Both the position numbers and the translations under genes were made by a program. From Butyricimonas synergistica DSM 23225 (GTDB lineage Bacteria > Bacteroidota > Bacteroidia > Bacteroidales > Marinifilaceae), in NCBI RefSeq assembly GCF_000379665.1, contig NZ_KB903360.1:436175-500174 (forward strand): a DNA stretch of 64,000 bases. The letters are read 5' to 3'. The stretch's first letter is position 1, and each line of letters starts with the position of its first letter. The notes beneath the pieces were generated by a model that did no database searches, was not told where the DNA came from, and saw nothing but the letters and a program-made list of their open reading frames with translations. Below are positions 37,211 to 46,778 of this stretch, one piece after another.

Positions 37211-40200
37211 TTAAAAACCGACAGTTACACCGACAGAGTACGTCTTGGGCTGCACGCTATCACCCAATTCCGGGTCGAAACCATGGAATTTCTTGTCAGC
37301 AATCACGAACACGTTGTTCATCACCGCGTTCAATGACAAACTCTTTACCCCCATTCTCGTGCACCACTTTTCATTCACATTCCAAGTCAAAGACATCTGT
37401 TGGCAACGGAAGAAATCGGCACTCACGACCCTAATATCCGATTGTCCCCACATATCATACACGTTAAATCTTTCTTCACGCCCAAGCGTCAGCAGATTCT
37501 CGATACGACCGGAATAGACTCCCGGGATATTCGTGTACTTCTCATCCCCGGGCTTTTTCCAACGCCGTAGCAATTCTTTACTTAGATTCACGTTAGATAA
37601 CGGAATATTTCCACTCGCGGGATACGGGTTCGGCAATCTTTTTTTAGCCCCCAACAACAAAGAAAAATTCGCCCCGAAAGTCAAACCTTTCCAACGCAAG
37701 CGGGTTGTCAAACCTCCCGTGAAGTCCGGTTCGTTCTTGCCCGAGTAGACCAGATTGTCCGTGTAATCGGAAACATTCCTGAAAATAAGATTGTTGGTTT
37801 TCTCGTCCCTCACGTAATTTCCCTCTGCGTCTTGCTCGTAAATCAAGTTGAATTCCGGGAGCCCGTTATCCGGATTCACCCCCTTGTAAGAGAACGACCA
37901 AAAACTGGATACCGCGTATCCCTCCTTCAATACCTTATCGGAAGAACCTGACAAATAATCCCTCATCGTGATTTCGCTAACGGAACGGGTTTTAGCCTTA
38001 TTCCAGTTCTTGGATGAATTAAAACCGAGCGTCCATGCCCAGTCCTTGGTGCGAATAGGCGTGATGTTCAACGTGTACTCTACTCCAGAGTTATTGATAC
38101 GCCCACCATTGACTTCCGTCCCATCTCTACCGTACTCCAACGCGATAGGCTGGTTCACGATATTATTAGACCGCTTCGTGTAGTACTCGACGTTCATCGT
38201 GATCCATTGAAGCAATTGAAGATCCAATCCAAAGTTCCAAGTCTTCGTGCGTTCCCAGCTCAAGTTGGGATTAGGAATGCGGGAAATGGTCGACATATAA
38301 TCCCCGTAATAAGGCTTCGTCGTTCCCATACTCAATATCAATTCCGGACTAATGGAATTTACCGCATTTCCCTGGATACCATAGGAGATTCTCATATTGA
38401 ATTGATTCAATACATTCGAGATCCGATTTAACCAAGGCTCCTGAGCCACGTTCCAAGAAACCCCGAAAGAATAGGTCGGGTCAAAACGTTTATTCTGGTC
38501 TTGCCCGAAACGATTGGAGGCATCGTTACGCATACTGGCATTTAACACGTATCTGTTCTTGTAAGAGTAAACCAACGTGGCAAACAACGAGAATCTATTG
38601 TCCGTCATCGTGCCGCGGCTCCACCCGGCACCATTATAAAAATCATCCAGTATACCCCATCCGGAAACAGGAATACTGCCGATAGGCTTCAACTCATCCA
38701 AGGGGGTCGGTTTCACGAGACTTTCGCCTCTTTCCTTCACGTATCCATATATTTTTTGTCCCCTGCTCGCCGTTTTCGCTGACGCCACTTCCGTACCTAT
38801 CAACACGTTAATCCGATGGTCTTCATTAAACGATTTTTGGAAAGTAACCCTATTTTGCACATTCCAGCTCAACACATCCGAATGCCCGTTATATAACTCA
38901 CCGCCGGACGGCAACATCGCGGCATTGTATTTATCCGAACCGAACGCTTCCGTGCCAAAATCATATCCCCTGTATTTCAAGGCAACGTAATGAGTTTGTT
39001 CTCCCGCGTAAGATTCCGATATGCCATTATTATTATTAATACCTCCCACGAACTCGTATTTCAACCAAGGCGTAATGTCCCACGAGAGATTCAGATTCCC
39101 GCTTAACTGGGAATTTTTATTCTTGGAATAACTGTGATCCATCTCGTTCAATATATTGAAACCCAAGAACACGTGATTTTCGTTGTAACTGTATTTACCC
39201 CTCAATTTCTCAAAATAACGGTTGCCCATGTCGTCGTACGCCAAGACGGAACGGCTGGTTGATGTTGCATACCCCATGGGATTGACCCCGGCGGAATATC
39301 CCCAAGTCTGGTTGACGCTACCGATCAAGCTTATATCCAAGTAAAACTTGGGATGTAATCTAACCCCGAGGTTAAGACGCCCGCTCAAATTTTTCGCGTC
39401 ATTATTTTTCTCCACGCCCGACTGATCGTTGAATCCCAACGAAGCGTTGTACACGATTTTCTCACTTCCCCCGGATATACTCACGTTGTGATTATGGCTA
39501 AAAGAGTTACGGGTCAACAGCTTAAACCAATTCGTGTTCGTTTCTTCCAATTTCTGTATGGCAAGCTCCGCTTCATCTTTGGAGACTAGTTTATCATAGA
39601 ACATGGTCATGATTCCTTCATACGAGCCCAAAGATGCCACAGGAGCGCTCTCGTACACGGCTCCCGCCGCGAAAGCTTCCCGGCTGAACTGAATCCGTTC
39701 CGCCGAATTCATCAAATTGAACAACCCGTAATGAGGACGAGCTCGGAATGAAAAGGTCCCGCTGTAATTTACTGTCATCCGATCCGTTTGTCCTCTTTTC
39801 GTGGTAATCACGATCACGCCATTAGCAGCTTTAGAACCATAAATAGCAGTTGCAGAAGCATCTTTCAATACCGTGATCGTTTCAATATCCGCCGGATTCA
39901 ACCAAGAAATCTGATTACCCAAGATGTTTTTCAAATCATCCACCATCATATCGTTCTGGTCCAAGGGGAGCGGGTCCGGTTGGATCACCCCGTCAACGAC
40001 CCACAACGGGTCTTGGTTACCCAAAATGGTAGATGTCCCCCGGATACGGATTTTAGGACTTGTTCCCACGCGGGAACTCGTATTCATCACCATCATCCCA
40101 GCAACACGCCCCTGTAACATCTGGTCAATGGATGTGTACGCCGGCATCATGATATCTGATGCTCTCACGGTAGCGGTAGAACCGACCATATCGCTCCTGC

Positions 40201-40855
40201 GCAATGTCTGGTACCCCGTCACGACGACTTCTTCCATCGCTTTTACATCTTCTTCCAGAATAACGTCTAGCTTTGTCTTCCCCTTAATTTCAACAATTCC
40301 CATTTTATATCCGACAAATGAAACCTGTAAAACGTCTTTCGGACCCGCAACAATTGAAAAAACACCCTCGCTATCGGAAGTTACTCCCTGGTTTGTACCG
40401 AGAAGCCGAATGGTTGCGCCGGGAAGAGGATGCCCTTTCTCGTCATAAACTCTACCGGAAATTTTCAACAATCCCTCGGCAGTTTTTTTCCGTAAAATAA
40501 TCACGATACGATTTTTCTCAAGGACATAGCCATAAGGACTATCCTTTAACAAAGTATCAAGTGCCTCCTCGACGGAAACATCTTTCACGATCAAAGAGAA
40601 AGAACGATTTTTATCGATTTTATCATTACTCTGAAAACCATAATCCACTCCTGTTTGTCTGTTAATTTCTGTAAGAATCTTCTCCAAAGTGGTATCTTTC
40701 ATTGAAATAGTCACTTTTTTCCGAATATCATCCAAAATAGAATTCATTGCCCCATACATACTCAACGGTATGGAACTAAGCGTTGTGAATATCAATAATA
40801 CGCACAACACACTTTTTTTTAGCGATAAATGTACCGCCCTTGATTTTTTTTGCAT
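37211..40855 (-). CDS. SusC/RagA-type TonB-dependent transporter with STN domain, cassette D
   Basis: Transporter of 1214 aa. Parts in order: signal segment (SVLCVLLIFTTLSSIPLSMYG), STN domain (EKILTEINRQTGVDYGFQSN), carboxypeptidase-regulatory-like domain (GRVYDEKGHPLPGATIRLLG), plug (LWVVDGVIQ, ATAIYGSKAANGVIVITTKR) and barrel ending SVGVTVGF. GYQTLRRSDMVGS and IMMPAY put it in the same subfamily as B and C. The start MQKKSRAVH is the only one of the five that is not MKK, but it occupies the same place beside the antisense -7 box. Confidence 0.95.
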   Translation of the reverse strand: MQKKSRAVHLSLKKSVLCVLLIFTTLSSIPLSMYGAMNSILDDIRKKVTISMKDTTLEKILTEINRQTGVDYGFQSNDKIDKNRSFSLIVKDVSVEEALDTLLKDSPYGYVLEKNRIVIILRKKTAEGLLKISGRVYDEKGHPLPGATIRLLGTNQGVTSDSEGVFSIVAGPKDVLQVSFVGYKMGIVEIKGKTKLDVILEEDVKAMEEVVVTGYQTLRRSDMVGSTATVRASDIMMPAYTSIDQMLQGRVAGMMVMNTSSRVGTSPKIRIRGTSTILGNQDPLWVVDGVIQPDPLPLDQNDMMVDDLKNILGNQISWLNPADIETITVLKDASATAIYGSKAANGVIVITTKRGQTDRMTVNYSGTFSFRARPHYGLFNLMNSAERIQFSREAFAAGAVYESAPVASLGSYEGIMTMFYDKLVSKDEAELAIQKLEETNTNWFKLLTRNSFSHNHNVSISGGSEKIVYNASLGFNDQSGVEKNNDAKNLSGRLNLGVRLHPKFYLDISLIGSVNQTWGYSAGVNPMGYATSTSRSVLAYDDMGNRYFEKLRGKYSYNENHVFLGFNILNEMDHSYSKNKNSQLSGNLNLSWDITPWLKYEFVGGINNNNGISESYAGEQTHYVALKYRGYDFGTEAFGSDKYNAAMLPSGGELYNGHSDVLSWNVQNRVTFQKSFNEDHRINVLIGTEVASAKTASRGQKIYGYVKERGESLVKPTPLDELKPIGSIPVSGWGILDDFYNGAGWSRGTMTDNRFSLFATLVYSYKNRYVLNASMRNDASNRFGQDQNKRFDPTYSFGVSWNVAQEPWLNRISNVLNQFNMRISYGIQGNAVNSISPELILSMGTTKPYYGDYMSTISRIPNPNLSWERTKTWNFGLDLQLLQWITMNVEYYTKRSNNIVNQPIALEYGRDGTEVNGGRINNSGVEYTLNITPIRTKDWAWTLGFNSSKNWNKAKTRSVSEITMRDYLSGSSDKVLKEGYAVSSFWSFSYKGVNPDNGLPEFNLIYEQDAEGNYVRDEKTNNLIFRNVSDYTDNLVYSGKNEPDFTGGLTTRLRWKGLTFGANFSLLLGAKKRLPNPYPASGNIPLSNVNLSKELLRRWKKPGDEKYTNIPGVYSGRIENLLTLGREERFNVYDMWGQSDIRVVSADFFRCQQMSLTWNVNEKWCTRMGVKSLSLNAVMNNVFVIADKKFHGFDPELGDSVQPKTYSVGVTVGF

Positions 40856-40866
40856 AAATTTGTAGT

Positions 40867-40987
40867 ACTAATTAGTTTAAATGGTAAATAATATTTACTG
40901 CACCAACGTCGCGATTGATAAAGGTCCAATTTTATGAAACCGCGATTTTGTTTTGAAGATTATCCCGCCTGGCGGGATATCTTTTTT
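40867..40987 (+). ncRNA. Putative cis-antisense RNA opposite the susC leader, cassette D (DonS-like)
   Basis: The plus-strand -7 box TAAATTTG (40855-40862) begins on the last base of the susC start codon. A small hairpin (GTAAATA 40884-40890 with TATTTAC 40892-40898) and a strong terminator follow. At about 121 nt it is the longest of the five. It is complementary to the whole fecR-susC gap. Function inferred as for the others. Confidence 0.6.
40957..40987 (+). terminator. Intrinsic terminator of the cassette D antisense RNA
   Basis: GC-rich stem ATCCCGC with GCGGGAT (40962-40968 and 40972-40978), extended by AGAT/ATCT with one bulge, then six T on the plus strand (40982-40987). It lies 8 bp short of the fecR stop codon. 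Confidence 0.8.
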
Positions 40988-40995
40988 ATTCCCCA

Positions 40996-42021
40996 TTACT
41001 TCTTTACAATGTAATGCCCCCTTTCTTTTATAAATTTACAATTTGCCATCAACTCGATAAATGAAATCACCTCCTCTATCGGTGTCTTCTTGTTCAGATT
41101 CATGGTAACCTCAATCATCGTAATGTCAGTTTGTGGTTCAAATTCAACCCCGTACCAGGCAGAAATATCCTCCAGTACAAGATTCAATTTTTTATCCTGA
41201 TATTTAAACACACCATCCATCCATGCAGTAGCATAACGTGTATCCACCTGCCGAACATCGACATTCCCGGAAGCCGCATTATACGAAACCTGCTCGCCGG
41301 GAACAACTTTCACTTCTTCCCGACCGGGTGCCCGGAATCCGATTTTTCCCTCTACCAACACAGTTTCAACGGTATTTTCACGAGAGGTCTTTACATTAAA
41401 TTGTGTCCCGTAAACTCGGATTCTAGAATCGGAAACACTTAGCTCGAATGGTTTTTCCGATTTAGTTACATCGAAATACGCTTCCCCGGACAATTCTACT
41501 TCCCGCTTGTCCCCGATGAACTCAACCGGGTATTTCAAGCGGCTTCCCGCATTGAGCGTTACCCGAGTACCATCGGCAAGCGTAACATTATAAGTATATC
41601 CGGCAGGAATCACGAGCGTATTGTATTCTACTTTTTGAATATCCGATACAGAATCATACGTGATATGGTTGTCCTCCACCCGAATATTTGATTCTTGAAT
41701 CTTCATTTCAATTTTTTCCTCTTTCAAATTCACGCTATTCCCATTCGACAATATCAACGTCGGGGCTGTCACATGGGAATCTATCTTTATCACCTTAGCC
41801 ACTTCTACGGGCTCATGTTTGCCATCATCTTGCCAGAATAAAATGAATATTATTCCTATCAATCCCACTGCCGCAGCCGAACTCATCCCCCAAATCAATC
41901 GACGACGCCACCTCATTCCACGGATTCGACGATCAAAACGAAGCCCCGCCGCTTCAACCTCTTTGTCCGAGGGAATCCTTACCGTATCTAATAATTCATC
42001 AATCTCTTTTTCTGTCTTCAT
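40996..42021 (-). CDS. FecR-like anti-sigma factor, cassette D
   Basis: Anti-sigma factor of 341 aa, the shortest of the five because its cytoplasmic N-terminus is only about 45 residues. A transmembrane helix follows (IWGMSSAAAVGLIGIIFILF, about 43-62), then a FecR domain (VIPAGYTYNVTLADGTRVTL) and a C-terminal DUF4974 domain (ISAWYGVEFEPQTDITMIEV). The sigma gene is divergent (100 bp apart) instead of upstream on the same strand, so sigma and anti-sigma have separate promoters here. Confidence 0.93.
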   Translation of the reverse strand: MKTEKEIDELLDTVRIPSDKEVEAAGLRFDRRIRGMRWRRRLIWGMSSAAAVGLIGIIFILFWQDDGKHEPVEVAKVIKIDSHVTAPTLILSNGNSVNLKEEKIEMKIQESNIRVEDNHITYDSVSDIQKVEYNTLVIPAGYTYNVTLADGTRVTLNAGSRLKYPVEFIGDKREVELSGEAYFDVTKSEKPFELSVSDSRIRVYGTQFNVKTSRENTVETVLVEGKIGFRAPGREEVKVVPGEQVSYNAASGNVDVRQVDTRYATAWMDGVFKYQDKKLNLVLEDISAWYGVEFEPQTDITMIEVTMNLNKKTPIEEVISFIELMANCKFIKERGHYIVKK

Positions 42022-42079
42022 GATCTATGCTTTTACATATATATAAATCGAAACATGAAAAACTACCGCGAAAAAATCG

Positions 42080-42105
42080 TTTTTTCTAGAAAAAAACTAC
42101 ATTTG
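42080..42105 (+). promoter_or_regulatory. Promoter of sigma gene D with palindrome in the spacer
   Basis: The -7 box TACATTTG (42098-42105) lies 16 bp before the sigma gene. Immediately upstream is the 16-bp palindrome TTTTTTCTAGAAAAAA (42080-42095), in the spacer and -33 region where a regulator could block RNA polymerase. Confidence 0.5.
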
Positions 42106-42121
42106 TAAAAATCAAAAGAAT

Positions 42122-42667
42122 ATGATACCTCATTCAAACGAATCGGATGATGTACTTTTAAAATCGTTTAACCAACGGGATGCCCATGCGTTCGGGGTTG
42201 TTTATCGTATGATATACAGGGAACTATATCTATACGCTACACGCCTATTCGAACCTCTGAACATACCACCCGAAGATGTTATTCAGGATGTCATGGCTGA
42301 TATATGGCGACGGGATTCCGTTCAGTTTCCCACGCTGGCATACATAAAAACGTTTTGTTTTATCGCACTGAAAAACGCTTACAAGAATAAACTCAAACAT
42401 TTGGGACACCAACAGCGTTTTGAACTGGAATGCAAGGCAGAGTATGAATTTTCGGATAATATGGAACGTGTAGAGCTATACAAAACCCTGTACGATTCCT
42501 TGCAAATCTTACCGGATGATTACGCCACGGTGATCCGTATGTACCTGGAAGGCTGGAAACCGGAAGAGATTGCAACTAAATTAGGACTTGCCCTTCAAAC
42601 CGTCTACAACAAACGCCGGGAAGCAGTTATCATCCTACGCAAATACATGGTAGACGGTAATTTATGA
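42122..42667 (+). CDS. ECF RNA polymerase sigma factor, cassette D
   Basis: ECF sigma factor of 181 aa. Region 2 is IPPEDVIQDVMADIW and region 4 WKPEEIATKLGLALQTVYNK. It is transcribed away from the fecR-susC operon it should control. Its last six bases overlap the end of radA on the other strand (42662-42667), a tail-to-tail overlap of unrelated genes. Only about 12 nt separate the inferred transcription start from the ATG, so the message would be nearly leaderless. Confidence 0.92.
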   Translation: MIPHSNESDDVLLKSFNQRDAHAFGVVYRMIYRELYLYATRLFEPLNIPPEDVIQDVMADIWRRDSVQFPTLAYIKTFCFIALKNAYKNKLKHLGHQQRFELECKAEYEFSDNMERVELYKTLYDSLQILPDDYATVIRMYLEGWKPEEIATKLGLALQTVYNKRREAVIILRKYMVDGNL

Positions 42668-44029
42668 ACCGAACAAATCCCTGCAAATATCTCCTACCCG
42701 GGAAACAAATTTTACTTTTATATGTGCCGGAGTTTTGACAAGCGCTTTCTTATTTCCGGCGGGAACAAATATTTGTTGGAATCCCAGTTTTTCGGCTTCC
42801 AGTACACGTTGCTCGATACGGCTGACTGCACGTATTTCACCCGAAAGTCCAACTTCTCCGGCAAACACGGTGTCCGACGGTATCGGGGCATCAATATTCG
42901 AGGACAGTACCGCCATAACCACCCCCAAATCCAATGCCGGATCACTCACCCGGATACCTCCTGCGATGTTCAAGAAAACATCCTTCGCCGCCAATCGAAA
43001 ACCTACCCGCTTTTCAAGTACGGCAAGCAACATATTCAAACGACGGGTGTCGAAGCCCGTGGCTGACCTTTGGGGTGTCCCGTAAGCGGCAGTGCTTACT
43101 AATGCCTGAACCTCCAATAAAATCGTTCTGACGCCTTCCATTGTAGCCGCAACAGCCACTCCGCTCAGGTTCTGGTCATGAGTTGACAACAACAATTCGG
43201 ATGGATTGGCAACCTGACGCAAACCGGATTGCAACATCTCGTATATCCCGATCTCGGAGGTCGAACCGAAACGATTCTTCATGGAACGCAGGATGCGATA
43301 CATATGCTGTTGATCGCCTTCGAACTGCAACACGGTATCCACCATGTGTTCCAAAATCTTAGGACCGGCAAGCTGCCCGTCTTTCGTGATATGCCCGATT
43401 AATATCGTCGTGATCGTGTTTTCCTTGGAATAACGCAGCAAGACATTCGTACATTCCCGAATCTGAGAAAGACTGCCCGGAATTGCATCCACCGCCTCGG
43501 TGGATAAGGTCTGAATAGAATCTATAATTAGTAATTTCGGTTCAATCGCCCGGGAATGTTCCAACACCGCTTCCAGTGAATTACCGGAAAGAAACAGGCA
43601 ATCGTCATTCTCCGCACCCAAACGCTGCGCCCGCATCTTGATCTGGGACACACTTTCCTCTCCTGACACGTAGAGCACTTTCCCGTTATGGTTGTGCAGG
43701 GCGAATTGCAAAATAAGAGTGGATTTCCCGATTCCCGGTTCCCCACCCAGCAAGATCATAGATCCCGGAACAATTCCGCCTCCCAGCACCCGATTCAATT
43801 CCCCGTCGCCCGTATCCATCCGTTCGTCGGCATTGGTTTTCACCTCGGACAGCCGCAAGGGACGAGAAGAACTGTTCCCGATAATAGAAGCCGCCCGTTT
43901 CCCCTTCACGGAAACTTCCACTTCCTCGACATAACTATTCCACTCTCCACAAGTAGCACATTTTCCTACCCACTTTGATTCTTTCGCCCCACAATTCTGA
44001 CAAACATAAACCGTCTTCGACTTCACCAT
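42662..44029 (-). CDS. radA: DNA repair protein RadA
   Basis: RadA is a RecA-like ATPase that helps process recombination intermediates and migrate branches. From 44029 it has 455 aa. The N-terminal zinc finger is complete (CQNCGAKESKWVGKCATCGE). Walker A is GGEPGIGKSTL, the RadA-specific KNRFG motif is present (KNRFGSTSEIGIYEM), and the C-terminal third is the Lon-like domain. The start MVKSKTVYVC is preferred; a longer frame to 44083 only translates the AATTGAAA repeats. It is a core housekeeping gene between two cassettes. Confidence 0.97.
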   Translation of the reverse strand: MVKSKTVYVCQNCGAKESKWVGKCATCGEWNSYVEEVEVSVKGKRAASIIGNSSSRPLRLSEVKTNADERMDTGDGELNRVLGGGIVPGSMILLGGEPGIGKSTLILQFALHNHNGKVLYVSGEESVSQIKMRAQRLGAENDDCLFLSGNSLEAVLEHSRAIEPKLLIIDSIQTLSTEAVDAIPGSLSQIRECTNVLLRYSKENTITTILIGHITKDGQLAGPKILEHMVDTVLQFEGDQQHMYRILRSMKNRFGSTSEIGIYEMLQSGLRQVANPSELLLSTHDQNLSGVAVAATMEGVRTILLEVQALVSTAAYGTPQRSATGFDTRRLNMLLAVLEKRVGFRLAAKDVFLNIAGGIRVSDPALDLGVVMAVLSSNIDAPIPSDTVFAGEVGLSGEIRAVSRIEQRVLEAEKLGFQQIFVPAGNKKALVKTPAHIKVKFVSRVGDICRDLFGS

Positions 44030-44031
44030 AA

Positions 44032-44070
44032 CAATTGAAAATTGAAAATTGAAAATTGAAAATTGAAAAT
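44032..44070. repeat. AATTGAAA tandem repeats, left flank of the four-helix-bundle pseudogene
   Basis: About five copies of the 8-bp unit ATTGAAAA lie between radA and the pseudogene. The same unit occurs in opposite orientation on the other side (44385-44415), so the two tracts form inverted terminal repeats around the gene. Confidence 0.8.
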
Positions 44071-44072
44071 GA

Positions 44073-44386
44073 TTAGTTTTCAATACTCAATTTTGTTGTT
44101 TTTACTATACTAGCTGTAAGACGAATTAATTCTCGACATTCTTCAATAATAGAATTAAATTCCGTTTCATTAGCTTCTTTCAAAGCTATATTCACCTTAT
44201 TAATAAAATCCGCTTTTGATTGTGCATGTTCACTTTCCCTAATCAAGCCCCCACGGACGTTCCACTCCGAAGCAACTGTTTTGACAACACAAACTCCCTA
44301 CGCTCCACACACAAATACTTATACAAATTGACAATTCGTACTGCAAATCGAAAAGACTTCCCCGCGACGACATTTTTCTCTTTCAT
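44073..44386 (-). pseudogene. Four-helix-bundle protein (23S rRNA intervening-sequence type), frameshifted
   Basis: The start at 44386 reads SFRFAVRIVNLYKYLCVER and LSKQLLRSGTSVGA, then hits TGA where the family has NIRE. Dropping one base restores the family sequence: IRESEHAQSKADFINKVNIA, LKEANETE, then SIIEECRELIRLTASIVKTT to the stop at 44073. So one single-base deletion is present. The segment between ETE and SIIEE is also about 14 residues shorter than usual, an internal deletion. Members of this family occur in rRNA intervening sequences and as small free genes between AT-rich repeats. The function of intact members is not known. Confidence 0.82.
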
Positions 44387-44415
44387 TTTCAATTTTCAAC
44401 TTTCAATTTTCAATT
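44385..44415. repeat. TTTCAATT tandem repeats, right flank of the four-helix-bundle pseudogene
   Basis: Three to four imperfect copies of TTTTCAATT, the reverse complement of the left tract. They span the start of the pseudogene and end at the stop codon of the penicillin-binding protein gene. Confidence 0.78.
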
Positions 44416-46753
44416 AATCAAAGTATTCCTCGGAAGTATCTGTCTCTTCAACAACTCCATCTCCTTCCTCGTCGTCGCAATCGATAACCTTCGTGACCCC
44501 GTTAGGCCTTTCAAAATCCCGTTGAGGTACGGCAAGCGATTTATCAGCATACACTTTCTGCATGAACAATGCCCAAATCGGAAGTGCCATACTAGCCCCT
44601 TGACCATTCGCCAGATTCTGGAAATGGATGGAACGGTCTTCAGCACCTACCCACACTCCCCCGGCAAGATCGGGAGTGATCCCAATAAACCAACCGTCAG
44701 AGTGATTTTGTGTTGTACCTGTTTTTCCCCCGATCGGATTCATCAATTGATAACGGTAACGTAAACGGACACCCGTACCATCCTTTACAACACCCTTCAA
44801 GAGATTTGCCATCAGATAAGCTGTGTTCTCCGTGATAACTTCCCGGGATTCAGGATGAAATGTCGCTAACAAATTACCATATTTATCCTCGATCTTCGTC
44901 ACCATTGTCGGGGAATTGTACACCCCTTTATTGGCATATACAGAGAAAGCGGAAACCATTTCTTTCACGGAAACCTCCGAAGAACCCAAAAATATAGCAG
45001 GCACGGGATCTATATAACTTGTAATACCCATCTTATGAGCCATCTGTACTACCGCCTCCGGGGTAAATTGTTTCAGCACCCAACCGGAAATATTATTCAC
45101 CGAATTGGCTAATCCCCACTTCAAGGTCACCATCTCTCCTTCTCTCTTACTCGTGGAATTACGAGGAGTCCAAGTCGTCCCGTCCGGCAACACGAAAGTT
45201 TGTTGTACATTCAACACCTTATCGCACGGTCCCAAGCCCTCCTGCATTGCCAAAGTATAAAGAATCGGCTTTATCGTAGACCCGATCTGACGCTTTCCAG
45301 TGCTCACCATATCATACTGGAAATAGTGATAATTCGGACCTCCCACGTATGCCTTGATATGCCCCGTGGCAGGTTCCATTGCCATAAATCCGGCACGGAA
45401 GAACGACTTGTAATGTTTCAGAGAATCCAACGGGCTCATCATCGTGTCACGCACGCCATTCCACGTGAAAACGGACATAGCTATCGGTTTCTCGAACTCT
45501 CTCTTGATCTCGGCAAAACTCTTACCGGCTTTGTTCATGGAACGATAGCGTTCTGTGCGTCGAATGGAAGTGTTTAAAATCTCATTAACAACATCCTTCG
45601 ACAAATCATTAGAAAAAGGCGGATTCGCTTTATGCCTTCTTTCCGCCATAAAAGCCGGCTGCAACGTTCCTCCCAGATGTTCGGCCATGGCTTCCTCCGC
45701 GTACTTTTGCATCCGGGAATCCAAAGTCGTGTAAATCTTTAGCCCGTCCGTGTATATGTTATAACGTGAACCATCGGATTTCAGATTCTTGTTACACCAC
45801 CCGTAAAGCGGATCCTTTTCCCATGCGAGAGAATCAACCGCGTACTGGTCTTTATTCCACTTGTAATTACTTCTTTCCGGCTTATTTGCTGTCAGGTATA
45901 AACGCATATATTCCCGGAAATAAGTAGCAATACCCTCTTTATGGTCTTCTTTATGGAAATCCAATCCCAAAGGCAAATTTTTCAAAGAATCAAACTCCGT
46001 TTCGGAAATCTTGTCATATTTCAACATCTGGCTTAACACCACGTTACGACGTCCCAGCGTTTTATCCGGTCGGCGCACGGGATTAAATAAAGAAGGATTC
46101 TTCGCCATTCCCACCAACATTGCCGCCTGCTCTACCCGTAACGAATCGGGAGAAGTGGAAAAGTATATATTCGCGGCAGAATTGATGCCTACCGCCAAAT
46201 TCAAGAAATCGAACTTATTGAGATACATGGTAATAATTTCCTCTTTCGTGTAGCTTTTCTCCAACTTCACGGCAATCACCCACTCCCGGAACTTACGCAT
46301 CGCCAACTCCACGAAATTCTGGTTTGCCTCCCGGGGAAACAACATCTTTGCCAATTGCTGGGTAACCGTACTACCACCCCCGGCGGCAGCATCGCCTGTC
46401 ACCATTCCTTTCGCCACACGAAACAATCCGCGTACGTCAATACCGCTATGGTTATAGAAACGCACGTCTTCCGTGGCAATCAAAGCATCGATCACACTTT
46501 GGGGAATATCCTTGTACTCCATATAGCGACGATTCTCGCTACCCTCGAAATACTTCCCGATGATTTTCCCGTCAGCAGAATACACCTCCGTGGCAAAATT
46601 GTTATTCGGGTTCTCCAGTTCTTCAAACGTCGGCATAAATCCTAACTTCCCGTCGGAAACCAAGTAAAAAAAGAAAAATATTCCTCCCACGAATATCACG
46701 AACAGCCCCCAAAAGATGGCAAAGTCTTTCCAGTATTTTTTTAATATCTGCAT
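44414..46753 (-). CDS. mrcA: Class A penicillin-binding protein (PBP1A type)
   Basis: A bifunctional peptidoglycan synthase of 779 aa anchored in the inner membrane (FAIFWGLFVIFVGGIFFFFY, about 12-31). The glycosyltransferase family 51 domain carries ATEDVRFYNHSGID and GGGSTVTQQLAKMLF. The transpeptidase domain carries the active serine in GSTIKP, the SVN motif in GLANSVNNISG and the KTG motif in GGKTGTTQNHSDGW. All catalytic motifs are intact. The gene lies 25 bp after the AAA-ATPase gene; a -7 box inside that gene's 3' end could serve it. The symbol is by analogy with other PBP1A genes. Confidence 0.95.
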   Translation of the reverse strand: MQILKKYWKDFAIFWGLFVIFVGGIFFFFYLVSDGKLGFMPTFEELENPNNNFATEVYSADGKIIGKYFEGSENRRYMEYKDIPQSVIDALIATEDVRFYNHSGIDVRGLFRVAKGMVTGDAAAGGGSTVTQQLAKMLFPREANQNFVELAMRKFREWVIAVKLEKSYTKEEIITMYLNKFDFLNLAVGINSAANIYFSTSPDSLRVEQAAMLVGMAKNPSLFNPVRRPDKTLGRRNVVLSQMLKYDKISETEFDSLKNLPLGLDFHKEDHKEGIATYFREYMRLYLTANKPERSNYKWNKDQYAVDSLAWEKDPLYGWCNKNLKSDGSRYNIYTDGLKIYTTLDSRMQKYAEEAMAEHLGGTLQPAFMAERRHKANPPFSNDLSKDVVNEILNTSIRRTERYRSMNKAGKSFAEIKREFEKPIAMSVFTWNGVRDTMMSPLDSLKHYKSFFRAGFMAMEPATGHIKAYVGGPNYHYFQYDMVSTGKRQIGSTIKPILYTLAMQEGLGPCDKVLNVQQTFVLPDGTTWTPRNSTSKREGEMVTLKWGLANSVNNISGWVLKQFTPEAVVQMAHKMGITSYIDPVPAIFLGSSEVSVKEMVSAFSVYANKGVYNSPTMVTKIEDKYGNLLATFHPESREVITENTAYLMANLLKGVVKDGTGVRLRYRYQLMNPIGGKTGTTQNHSDGWFIGITPDLAGGVWVGAEDRSIHFQNLANGQGASMALPIWALFMQKVYADKSLAVPQRDFERPNGVTKVIDCDDEEGDGVVEETDTSEEYFD

Positions 46754-46778
46754 CCTGTTAAATATTTATTACCTATTT

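Noticed and set aside
44032-44070. Regular short repeats as a possible CRISPR array
   Set aside because: Units are 8 bp, contiguous and without spacers, and no cas genes are near.
44029-44083. An N-terminal extension of RadA
   Set aside because: The extra residues are just the translated AATTGAAA repeats; the zinc-finger N-terminus starts normally at 44029.
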